14,523 nucleotides of DNA from Deltaproteobacteria bacterium (GTDB lineage Bacteria > Desulfobacterota > GWC2-55-46): positions 1-14,523 of the forward strand of contig JACREV010000109.1 of assembly GCA_016218095.1 (NCBI GenBank), given 5' to 3'. Positions 1 through 5,783 of this stretch are shown in pieces (position 1 is the first letter of the stretch; each line of letters opens with the position of its first letter). The notes under the pieces were generated by a model. The model saw nothing but the letters and a program-made list of their open reading frames with translations. It was not told the origin of the DNA and ran no database searches. Position numbers and translations under genes: made by a program.

Positions 1-426
1 GGTCGTCTGCTTGAAGATGATGGGAGAGACGAAGGTTATGAGCCCGTCGCCCTCCTTTACGAGCCAGGGAGCGGGCCCCTCGGTCTTTGCGATGAGGTCC
101 TTGCCCTCGTAGAAGAGCAACCCTATCTCAGGGACCTCCCTGTGCGCCTCTATCTGGAAGTTATGGTTGAGGATATAGGCGTCCTGTATGCCGGGGTACT
201 TCATGATGTTCTGGATGAGGAGGCTCATGGCAAGGGAGTCCTTCTGCATGAGCGGGATCTTGGCGTCGCTCGCGAACTCGTGCGTGATCGTCCCGGCCAT
301 GGAACGCATCTGCGCCTCAAGGGACGACCTCTGGTGCGCGATCAGGATCGCGCCTATGGAAAAGGCCGTAAGGAAAAGAAGGCCCGAGAGCACGAGCGCC
401 AGCTTTATTTTTATACCTATCCGCAA
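1..426 (-). CDS. Membrane-anchored sensor protein, N-terminal part (cut by window edge)
   Basis: The first 142 codons of a longer protein run off the left edge of the window. It opens with a short basic stretch (RIGIKIK) and one hydrophobic segment at about residues 8-30. A presumably periplasmic region follows, with alternating helix and strand character (LIQNIMKYPGIQDAYI, then NHNFQIEAHRE). This layout is common in the sensor half of histidine kinases, diguanylate cyclases and adenylate cyclases, but the output domain is missing, so the class cannot be named. The start is TTG at 426-424: an in-frame TAG lies five codons upstream, and AGAGGG sits six bases before the TTG. A promoter at 479-506 on the same strand would give a leader of about 45 nt containing a small hairpin. 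I am confident that this is a real gene and unsure of its function. Confidence 0.75.
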   Translation of the reverse strand, partial: MRIGIKIKLALVLSGLLFLTAFSIGAILIAHQRSSLEAQMRSMAGTITHEFASDAKIPLMQKDSLAMSLLIQNIMKYPGIQDAYILNHNFQIEAHREVPEIGLLFYEGKDLIAKTEGPAPWLVKEGDGLITFVSPIIFKQTT

Positions 427-448
427 GTCCGACCCTCTCTAAGAAACT

Positions 449-465
449 ACGGGCCTTCCGCCCGT
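449..465 (-). promoter_or_regulatory. Small hairpin in the 5' leader of the sensor gene
   Basis: The arms ACGGGC and GCCCGT (6 bp) enclose a GGAAG loop. The hairpin lies between the predicted transcription start near 472 and the TTG at 426, just upstream of the ribosome binding site. It could stabilise the leader or modulate translation. Nothing more specific can be seen. Confidence 0.35.
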
Positions 466-478
466 CCACAAAGTGTAA

Positions 479-506
479 AGTATATACGAATTTGAGGCGA
501 TGTTAA
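479..506 (-). promoter_or_regulatory. Sigma-70-type promoter for the sensor gene
   Basis: On the minus strand, TTAACA (501-506, five of six matches to the -35 consensus) is followed after 16 bases by TATACT (479-484, five of six matches to -10). Transcription would start near 472. The promoter lies just past the intrinsic terminator at 517-543, so the sensor gene probably has its own start. Confidence 0.6.
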
Positions 507-516
507 GCTTCCTGGC

Positions 517-543
517 AAAAAAATCCGGTGACACCCGTCACCG
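517..543 (-). terminator. Intrinsic terminator, minus strand
   Basis: Perfect 7-bp arms CGGTGAC and GTCACCG enclose a 4-base loop. On the minus strand a run of seven T follows two bases later; the plus strand has no T run on its far side. It therefore ends a transcript arriving from higher coordinates. No protein gene lies between here and rnpB, which suggests a short non-coding transcript. Confidence 0.7.
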
Positions 544-707
544 AAAACCAGCACCTGAAATGAGAGACTTGAAATAAAGAAAACGTTATAAGACCGGGAG
601 GTTAAACCTCGGAGAGTTAAGGATTAAAAAGCGTTAACGAACGAAACGACAGAGGGATTTTCCTGCGGGAACACGGCTTTTCTTCTCTACTTACGGCCCT
701 TTAACTC
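517..707 (-). ncRNA. Candidate small RNA of about 190 nt
   Basis: This stretch has no credible ORF but is bounded by a promoter-like pair (-10 TATAAT at 714-719) and an intrinsic terminator (517-543). The predicted RNA can fold. Its 5' GAGAGTTAA (701-709) is exactly complementary to TTAACTCTC (612-620), closing a domain of about 100 nt. Inside that domain is a TTCC-CGCA-GGAA hairpin near 658-669. A 13-bp dyad, GAGGTT-A-AACCTC, lies at 598-610. I do not recognise a known riboswitch or RNA family. The promoter of the next gene lies downstream of the terminator, which favours a free-standing RNA over a leader. The call rests on signals only. Confidence 0.35.
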
Positions 708-713
708 TCTCTT

Positions 714-742
714 ATTATACTGCTCTCTTGATACCCCGTCTA
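714..742 (-). promoter_or_regulatory. Candidate promoter of the small RNA
   Basis: On the minus strand a perfect TATAAT (714-719) is preceded after a 17-base spacer by TAGACG (737-742), which matches four of six -35 positions. A GCCCCG/CGGGGC hairpin at 756-776 lies immediately upstream and might be an operator or a stray transcript end. The start point would be near 707. Confidence 0.4.
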
Positions 743-832
743 AACCTTTTTAAACGCCCCGCGTGAAGCTCGGGGCCTCCCAAAAACTTCCACTCCGACA
801 GAGGAGGTCTTTCTTCACCCTCCCCTTGATCC

Positions 833-862
833 CCCCTCCCGTCATCGGACTCTGGGGAGGGG
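833..862. repeat. Degenerate G/C-rich palindrome related to the hairpin-pair repeats
   Basis: CCCCTCCC (833-840) and GGGAGGGG (855-862) form an 8-bp inverted repeat around 14 bases. CCCTCCCCTTGAT just upstream resembles the hairpin half-units at 7090 and 10208. It looks like a decayed member of that family. Confidence 0.4.
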
Positions 863-924
863 ATATCTTTGGGAAATACTTGCAGCCTGCTGATCTTCCA
901 AAACTTCCAAATAAAGGGTTATCT

Positions 925-1050
925 CTAAAAATTAGGAATTTTTTCTGAGGTCAAGGAAGGGCGGAAATAAAAAGCGCAGCATATATGGGAATATGTGAGC
1001 ATTTTTATTTCCGTCCTGACGCAGAGATCAGGAAAAATAACAATTTTTAG
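925..1050. repeat. 126-bp imperfect palindromic element next to rnpB
   Basis: The two 60-base halves (925-984 and 991-1050) are inverted copies of each other, about 70 % identical by eye. The outer arms CTAAAAATT and AATTTTTAG match perfectly over 9 bp. An inner arm pair built on CGGAAATAAAAA and TTTTTATTTCCG matches over 12 bp. The element contains no ORF and begins nine bases past the 3' end of rnpB. It is AT-rich, unlike its surroundings, and resembles a MITE or a large REP-like element. Transcription leaving rnpB would enter it, so it may also help termination or 3' protection. Confidence 0.6.
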
Positions 1051-1058
1051 ATAAAAAT

Positions 1059-1447
1059 ACCGGAGGGCGCCGTAAGCCGGATCCTGTAAGCCCGGTTTCC
1101 CGGACCGGCGACCATTCATCTGGACCGCGCGTTGCCGCGCGGTTCGAGCAGCCAACCCGTTCCGCCATCCCCTCGCGGGAATAAGTACGGGCCGCACTTG
1201 ATGCGGAACCTATTTGGCCTTGCACCGGGAGGGGGTTGCCAATTGACGCCGGTCACCCGGCATCCTGACGGGCTCTTACCCCGCCTTTTCACCCTTACCC
1301 CGGATAATAAGCTACCCGAGGCGGTCTCCTTCTCTGTGGCCCTTTCCCTGGGGTCGCCCCCGGTCGCCGTTAACGACCTCCCTGCCCTGTGGTGTCCGGA
1401 CTTTCCTCCGTCGTTCTCACGCCAGCGGCCGCCCTGCACCCTCCGGT
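1059..1447 (-). ncRNA. rnpB: RNase P RNA, bacterial class A
   Basis: This is the catalytic RNA of RNase P, which removes 5' leaders from pre-tRNAs. The hallmark 5' block GGAGGAAAGTCCGGAC, followed by ACCACAGGGCAG, is read on the minus strand around 1381-1408. The central GGTGCAAGGCCAAATAGG block lies near 1211-1228, and the 3' AGATGAATGG and CCGGCTTACGG blocks near 1070-1125. The ends are set by helix P1: ACCGGAGGGTGC at 1447 pairs with GGCGCCCTCCGGT ending at 1059, allowing one G-U pair. The resulting 389 nt fits the bacterial family. ATTTTTAT follows immediately and may be the termination tract. No strong promoter is visible just upstream, where a palindromic element begins within ten bases, so it may be processed from a longer transcript. 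Confidence 0.96.
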
Positions 1448-1456
1448 AAGCTGATG

Positions 1457-1680
1457 AAATATCTGGGATGGAACTTTCTGTAGAAAGTTCCCCCCAGACC
1501 CCCTTCAAAGACTTTTAGTTCCGGAAAAGGCCCCCACATCTTTGTAACTCGAAGACATACGCCTTTTTAAGACTCTCTCATTATTTACAAACCCTCTGTG
1601 GGGGCCTTTTCCGGAAGAGCTAAAAATTTTTGGAGAGAGTCTGAGAGAACCTTTTTATAAAAAGGTTCTCTCAGGTATTT
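1457..1680. repeat. 224-bp near-palindromic element with terminal hairpins
   Basis: The left half (1457-1538) and the inverted right half (1597-1680) align almost end to end. Both begin AAATA-CTG-GA and then carry a terminal hairpin, GAACTTTC/GAAAGTTC at 1471-1490 on the left and AGAACCTTTTT/AAAAAGGTTCT at 1646-1669 on the right. CAGAC and a CAAA-A-TTTTTAG block follow. The arms end in a perfect 18-bp match, CCGGAAAAGGCCCCCACA (1521-1538) and its complement (1597-1614). The spacer of about 58 nt has no ORF. The element fills the gap between the RNase HI stop and the rnpB 5' end, leaving eight or nine bases on each side. It looks like a MITE or mobile palindromic repeat; no transposase is present. 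Confidence 0.75.
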
Positions 1681-1688
1681 CGTCGGCC

Positions 1689-2300
1689 TTATCGGGCGGA
1701 GTCGATCGCCTCATTGGCGAGCTTGTCCGCGGCCGAGTTCTGTTCTCTGTATACGTGTCTTACCTTGTAAGACTTGAACCCTTTGAGGAGCGAGACCGCC
1801 TCTTCGTAGAGGGGCCGTAAGTCTTCGCTCCTTACCTTATAGACGCCGTTTATCTGTTTTACGAGGAGCTCGGAGTCCGCGAGGACTTCTATCTCCCTGC
1901 ACCCCAAATCAGATGCCCCCTTGAGGGCTACGAGGAGCGCGCTGTACTCGGCGATATTGTTGGTAGTTGTGCCGAGGTATTTTTTCAGGGCCTTGAGGAC
2001 GCGTCCTTCGTGGTCTTTTATGACCGCCCCGGCCCCGGCCTTTCCGGGGTTTCCGCGCGAGGCGCCGTCGATGTTGACGATGCACTTTGTCGGCGCGCGG
2101 TGCGGGCCTGCGGCTTCATGCGCCTCGAACAAGTCCCGTACGGCTCCCGGCTTCTTTTTCTTCCTTAGTCCGAGGAGGATAGAGCGCGCGTCTTCTTCAG
2201 TCAGTCCGAGCTTTATTGTAGTTTTTCGGATGTCGAGGGTATCAGAGAGCTCCTCGAGGAACTTGTCGATGATTGCGGGGTCCGCGGGCTTGCGGGGCAT
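1689..2300 (-). CDS. RNase HI family protein with N-terminal extension
   Basis: This 203-residue protein has an RNase H fold at about residues 72-200. The four acidic catalytic residues are all visible: D78 in NIDGASRGNPG, E118 in NNIAEY, D142 in LADSELL and D192 in NSAADKLAN. Such enzymes cut the RNA strand of RNA-DNA hybrids. The family of RNase HI-like proteins without the basic protrusion matches better than E. coli RnhA. Residues 1-70 form a charged helical extension (GLRKKKKPG) that is not part of the catalytic fold. The ATG lies four bases after the zinc-ribbon gene's stop, so the two are probably translationally coupled. Clustering with that gene, rnpB and a tRNA suggests a role tied to RNA metabolism. 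Confidence 0.88.
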   Translation of the reverse strand: MPRKPADPAIIDKFLEELSDTLDIRKTTIKLGLTEEDARSILLGLRKKKKPGAVRDLFEAHEAAGPHRAPTKCIVNIDGASRGNPGKAGAGAVIKDHEGRVLKALKKYLGTTTNNIAEYSALLVALKGASDLGCREIEVLADSELLVKQINGVYKVRSEDLRPLYEEAVSLLKGFKSYKVRHVYREQNSAADKLANEAIDSAR

Positions 2301-2304
2301 CGCC

Positions 2305-3033
2305 TTATATCGCCTCGAGCTCGCCCTGGCTCTCTACGTAGAGTATGCGGTGGCAGTGAGGGCATGTCATGAGTTCTTCCGTCCCTCTCTTTAGCTGGAT
2401 GTAGACCTGCGGGGGGATGTGGATATAACAGCCCTGACATGTTTCGTTCTTTATGAGAGCCAGGGCCAGGCCGCCTCTCCTCGCCCTGATGGTCTCGTAC
2501 TTCTTGAAGACCTCGGGCCTTACATTCGCCTTAAGCGACGTCTTTTCTTCATCTTTCTTTACGAGCGTCTCTTTCCATTCGGCCTTTTTGGCCTCGAGCT
2601 CGGATTTGAGCGACTCGACCTCGGCGGTCTTCCCGGCGACGGTATCCTCGGCGGCCTTCAGCGCCGCGTTCTTATCATCGAGCTTCTGGGCGTGCGCCGC
2701 CTTTTCCTGCTCGTTCTGTTTCTTTGTCTTGTTTGCGGCGTTTATTTCCTTGGTGAGCGCGCTGAGTTCCCTGTCGTTCTTGACATCGCTCATCTTTTTT
2801 TCGTCTTTGCCTGCCCGCTCTGCGCTTTCCCTTATCTTTTCATCCGAGCCCTTTATGAGGGCCTTTATGGCTTCGGCCTCCTGGCCGAGCGCCTCTGCCG
2901 CCTTTTTCGCCGCCTCTATTTCAGCGCCGAGTCTTTCAATCTTTTGTATATAAGACCTTTCCTCTTCCTCTATCCCCTTTGTCTCCAGGTCTATCCTCTG
3001 GATCCTCTCAAGGTACTTGATGCTGTTGCGCAA
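2305..3033 (-). CDS. C4-type zinc-ribbon protein with long coiled coil (DUF164 family)
   Basis: This 242-residue protein has two parts. Residues 1 to about 180 are a long charged coiled coil rich in Lys, Glu and Ala. The C-terminus is a C4 zinc ribbon, with C199-QG-C202 and C224-PH-C227 as metal ligands. That is the layout of the bacterial DUF164/zf-RING_7 family, whose biochemical role is not settled; a nucleic-acid-binding or scaffold role is often assumed. The start is TTG at 3033-3031, supported by GGAGG four bases upstream and by the fit of the N-terminus (LERIQRID) to relatives. It follows the tRNA by 66 bases and precedes RNase HI by four, so it sits in the middle of a probable operon. 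Confidence 0.85.
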   Translation of the reverse strand: MRNSIKYLERIQRIDLETKGIEEEERSYIQKIERLGAEIEAAKKAAEALGQEAEAIKALIKGSDEKIRESAERAGKDEKKMSDVKNDRELSALTKEINAANKTKKQNEQEKAAHAQKLDDKNAALKAAEDTVAGKTAEVESLKSELEAKKAEWKETLVKKDEEKTSLKANVRPEVFKKYETIRARRGGLALALIKNETCQGCYIHIPPQVYIQLKRGTEELMTCPHCHRILYVESQGELEAI

Positions 3034-3037
3034 ATGG

Positions 3038-3042
3038 CCTCC
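3038..3042 (-). promoter_or_regulatory. Ribosome binding site that sets a TTG start
   Basis: GGAGG on the minus strand lies four bases before TTG at 3033-3031. There is no competing ATG in frame before the tRNA, so this site decides the start of the zinc-ribbon gene. Confidence 0.6.
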
Positions 3043-3099
3043 AAGTCCAGGCGCCGCGGGTTATCCGCGGGCCATAAAGCAGGTTCTGTTTGAAAAAAA

Positions 3100-3175
3100 T
3101 GGTGGGCCCACCTGGACTCGAACCAGGGACCGACCGGTTATGAGCCGGTGGCTCTTCCAACTGAGCTATGGGCCC
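3100..3175 (-). tRNA. tRNA with CAU anticodon (Met or Ile2)
   Basis: The 76 nt fold as a canonical cloverleaf. The acceptor stem GGGCCCA pairs with TGGGCCC, the D arm is GCTC...GAGC, and the anticodon stem ACCGG/CCGGT holds the loop CTCATAA. The T arm is CCTGG-TTCGAGT-CCAGG. The discriminator base is A and CCA is encoded. CAU may belong to elongator Met or to lysidine-modified Ile2. Acceptor pairs C4-G69 and C5-G68 are determinants for the lysidine enzyme TilS in E. coli, which leans towards Ile2, but GC-rich acceptor stems also occur in Met tRNAs. It lacks the initiator-type first mismatch. A run of seven T follows the 3' end after one base. Confidence 0.95.
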
Positions 3176-3258
3176 TTCGGCAGACAAAGCCGGTTTCCTG
3201 CCCCGGCCCGTAACGCGTTTTATGAATACAAAAGAGCGTGTCTTCCGTGAATCCCCTT

Positions 3259-3288
3259 ATTTTATGAAAATAGTCCCTTATTTGTCAA
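3259..3288 (-). promoter_or_regulatory. Strong sigma-70-type promoter for the tRNA and downstream genes
   Basis: On the minus strand a perfect TTGACA (3283-3288) is followed after 18 bases by TAAAAT (3259-3264, five of six). Transcription would start near 3252, about 75 nt before the tRNA. This is the best promoter match in the window. It could drive the tRNA, zinc-ribbon protein, RNase HI and perhaps rnpB. The remainder of 3176-3482 shows only this promoter and the plus-strand glyS promoter, with no gene. Confidence 0.7.
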
Positions 3289-3444
3289 GCCGTTTTAAGA
3301 GGTAGAGGGATTATTATTAAAGAAAGGCCCTCATGCAGGCTCTTTTCCGGGGTTAGCCATGCCGTACTTCCTTATCTTCCTGTTCGGCCTCCTAATCCGA
3401 GCCCGAATTAATGCGAGCCCGGCATTGAAATAATCAAAATAAAG

Positions 3445-3472
3445 TTGAATTTATTCGCAGTTCTGGTATTTT
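3445..3472 (+). promoter_or_regulatory. Candidate promoter of glyS, placed for a leaderless mRNA
   Basis: TTGAAT (3445-3450) and TATTTT (3467-3472) are separated by 16 bases. A start six to ten bases after the -10 would fall at about 3478-3483, on or next to the glyS ATG at 3483. That fits the lack of any Shine-Dalgarno sequence there. Confidence 0.4.
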
Positions 3473-3482
3473 TATAAAACTT

Positions 3483-5654
3483 ATGTCAAAGGACCTCCTG
3501 TTCGAGATAGGCACAGAAGAAATACCGGCCGGGTTCGTGCCAAAGGCATTGGGCTCGCTCGAGGGCTTCCTTAAAAAAGCCCTCGATTCAAGGAAGATCT
3601 CATACGAGGCGGTGCTCTCCGTCGGGACCCCCCGGAGGCTCGCCCTCATGGCCACGGGTGTGGCCGATAGACAGCCCGACGCAAAGGTCGAGGTGCGCGG
3701 GCCGCAGGTCAAGGCCGCGTTTGACGACAAGGGGCACCCCTCGGGCGCGCTCATCGGTTTCGCGAAGGCCCAGGGTGTCGCGATAGAGGACCTTAAAAGG
3801 GTCAAGACCGACAAGGGCGAGTACCTCTACGCGACAAAGGAGATAAAGGGCGAGGATACGGAGAAGATACTCCCCGGCATACTCCTCGACGTCATCAGCA
3901 GGGACTTTTTCCCAAAGACCATGAGGTGGGGGGCTTTCGACATCTCGTTCGCGAGACCCATACACTGGATACTCGCCGTATTCGACGGCAGGCCCGTCGA
4001 TCTTTCATTCGGCCACATAAAGGCCGGCGGCGTCACTTACGGCCACAGGTTCCTTTCGAACCGGACGAGGGCGATCGAGGTCGACTCCGTAGACGCCTAC
4101 ATAAGGAAGCTCCGGGACGCGCATGTCATAGTCGACCCGGCTGAGCGCAGGTCCATCATCGAAAAAGGGCTCCTTCACGAGGCGGGCAAGGCCGACGGCA
4201 AGGTACTCCCGGATGAGGGGCTTTTAGAAGAGGTGACCTATCTTGTCGAGTATCCGGTAGTCTTAAGGGGGGCTTTCAGCGAGGAGTTCCTGACTCTGCC
4301 CCGAGACGTGATCGTAAACGCGATGCGGGAGCACCAGAGGTACTTTTCCATCATAAACAGGGACGGCGGGCTGTTGCCGTACTTCCTCGCCGTCGCGAAC
4401 ACCAAGGCGACTGACATGGATGTCGTTAGGAAGGGGAACGAACGGGTCCTCCGCGCGCGCCTGAACGACGCCAAGTTCTACTACGAGCAGGACGTAAAGA
4501 AGAGGCTCGTCGACAGGGTCGACTCTTTGAAGGGCGTCGTCTTCCAGGCGAAGCTCGGGACCTCATACGAAAAGGTCGAAAGGTTCGCTTCGCTCGCCCT
4601 TCATATAGGCGCGAGGCTCGGTTTCTCGAGGGCCGTTGATCCCGGCGAAAGGCCTGCCGACTTCGCTACAGACGCATTGAACCCCGCCTCACTCGACAGA
4701 TCCAACGCAGACCCAGGCCTCTACGCCAAGTGCGTGCTTGGAAGGGCCGCGATGCTCGCCAAGGCCGACCTCACCTCAGGCATGGTAGGCGAGTTCCCGA
4801 AGCTCCAGGGCGTAATGGGCTCGATCTACGCGAGGAGGGGGGGAGAGGTCGAAGAGGTCGCAACCGCCATATACGAGCACTACCTCCCGTCTGCCTCCGG
4901 CGGTCAACTGCCGGCCTCTATCCCCGGCGCGATAGTGTCGCTTGCGGATAAGCTCGATACCATCACCGGGTGCTTCGGGGTGGGGCTCATACCCACGGGC
5001 GCGCAGGACCCGTACGCCCTCCGGAGACAGGCGCTCGGTATAATAGCCATAATACTCGACAAGGGCTTCAGGCTGTCTCTCGATGAGCTCGTAGACGCCT
5101 CGCTGGCCTTCCTCGGCAAGAAGCTCCTTAGGGGGCGCGAGGAGACGAAGGAGGCAATACTCGAGTTCTTCAAGGAGAGACTTAAGAACCAGCTCCTCTC
5201 GCAGGACCTTTCGTTCGATTCGATCGACGCGGTCCTTTCTGCACCGTGGTTCGACATGGTGGACGCGGTCAAGAGGGTGCGCTCGCTTGAAGGCTTCAAG
5301 AAGAACCCTGCGTGCGCCTCGCTTGTAGTCGCCTTCAAGAGGGTCTCGAACATCCTGAAGGGCGTGTCGGTCACGGACAAGATAGATGAGTCGCTCTTCT
5401 CCCTTCCGGAGGAGTCCAGTCTCTATAATACCGAAAAAGAGATAGCGCCGAAGATAGAGGGATACTGGAAGAAGGGCGATTACGAGGCGGTATTTTCTGC
5501 GCTCGCCGCGATAAAAGGGGATATAGACGCCTTCTTCGACAAGGTCATGGTCATGGCCGAGGACGAGAGGGTGAGGAAGAACAGGCTCTCCCTTTTAAGC
5601 AAGCTACGAGACCTGTACTGGAGGATAGCGGACCTCTCCAGGCTTGCCGTTTAG
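3483..5654 (+). CDS. glyS: Glycyl-tRNA synthetase beta subunit
   Basis: The 723-residue protein is the beta chain of the bacterial alpha2beta2 glycyl-tRNA synthetase, which contributes tRNA binding while the alpha chain (GlyQ) carries the aminoacylation site. The N-terminus (LLFEIGTEEIPAGF, then GTPRRLAL), MREHQRYF near 280, AKADLTSGMVGEFPKLQG near 426-443 and DPYALRRQALG near 512 are family hallmarks. The C-terminal helical part fits the DALR-like anticodon-binding region. It is some 30 residues longer than usual because of an insertion at about 386-417 (from DPGERPADFATD), just before the HD-like domain. glyQ, normally next to glyS, is absent on both sides. No Shine-Dalgarno sequence precedes the ATG; a nearby promoter suggests a leaderless message. 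Confidence 0.97.
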   Translation: MSKDLLFEIGTEEIPAGFVPKALGSLEGFLKKALDSRKISYEAVLSVGTPRRLALMATGVADRQPDAKVEVRGPQVKAAFDDKGHPSGALIGFAKAQGVAIEDLKRVKTDKGEYLYATKEIKGEDTEKILPGILLDVISRDFFPKTMRWGAFDISFARPIHWILAVFDGRPVDLSFGHIKAGGVTYGHRFLSNRTRAIEVDSVDAYIRKLRDAHVIVDPAERRSIIEKGLLHEAGKADGKVLPDEGLLEEVTYLVEYPVVLRGAFSEEFLTLPRDVIVNAMREHQRYFSIINRDGGLLPYFLAVANTKATDMDVVRKGNERVLRARLNDAKFYYEQDVKKRLVDRVDSLKGVVFQAKLGTSYEKVERFASLALHIGARLGFSRAVDPGERPADFATDALNPASLDRSNADPGLYAKCVLGRAAMLAKADLTSGMVGEFPKLQGVMGSIYARRGGEVEEVATAIYEHYLPSASGGQLPASIPGAIVSLADKLDTITGCFGVGLIPTGAQDPYALRRQALGIIAIILDKGFRLSLDELVDASLAFLGKKLLRGREETKEAILEFFKERLKNQLLSQDLSFDSIDAVLSAPWFDMVDAVKRVRSLEGFKKNPACASLVVAFKRVSNILKGVSVTDKIDESLFSLPEESSLYNTEKEIAPKIEGYWKKGDYEAVFSALAAIKGDIDAFFDKVMVMAEDERVRKNRLSLLSKLRDLYWRIADLSRLAV

Positions 5655-5686
5655 GGGGTTATCCCCGCGTATCACAAGGCGATTTC

Positions 5687-5723
5687 AGGCCGTCCACGGA
5701 AGGGTTGCCGGGGCGGCCTTTTT
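5687..5723 (+). terminator. Intrinsic terminator after glyS
   Basis: AGGCCGTCC pairs with GGGGCGGCCT (nine pairs, one G-U) around a loop of about 15 bases. TTTTTAT follows directly. It lies 33 bases past the glyS stop and closes that single-gene transcript. Confidence 0.75.
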
Positions 5724-5733
5724 ATGATATATA
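5705..5733 (+). promoter_or_regulatory. Candidate promoter of the DUF3365 gene
   Basis: TTGCCG (5705-5710) and TATATA (5728-5733) lie 17 bases apart. Each matches four of six consensus positions, and they overlap the glyS terminator. The leader to ATG 5784 would be about 45 nt. The surrounding ATATATA tract is AT-rich, so the match could be fortuitous. Confidence 0.35.
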
Positions 5734-5783
5734 TAGTTTCAAAGTTTCGTAACTATGCAAGGTTGACAACCAAAGGAGGCCCC

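Noticed and set aside
763..948. Plus-strand 61-codon frame
   Set aside because: It runs through a G/C-rich palindrome and the start of the 126-bp palindromic element, has no good ribosome binding site and no recognisable protein.
1116..1508. Open frames on both strands across 1028-1508
   Set aside because: They lie over the RNase P RNA and its flanks; the RNA signature blocks and P1 pairing explain the sequence, and the frames have no protein features or ribosome binding sites.
2419..3093. Long plus-strand frames opposite the zinc-ribbon gene
   Set aside because: They are shadows produced by the biased codon use of the coiled-coil region; products are low-complexity Leu/Phe/Ser-rich strings.
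5724..5783. Upstream ATG for the DUF3365 gene
   Set aside because: There is no ribosome binding site, and the 20 extra residues precede a complete signal peptide that starts at 5784 behind AAAGGAGG.
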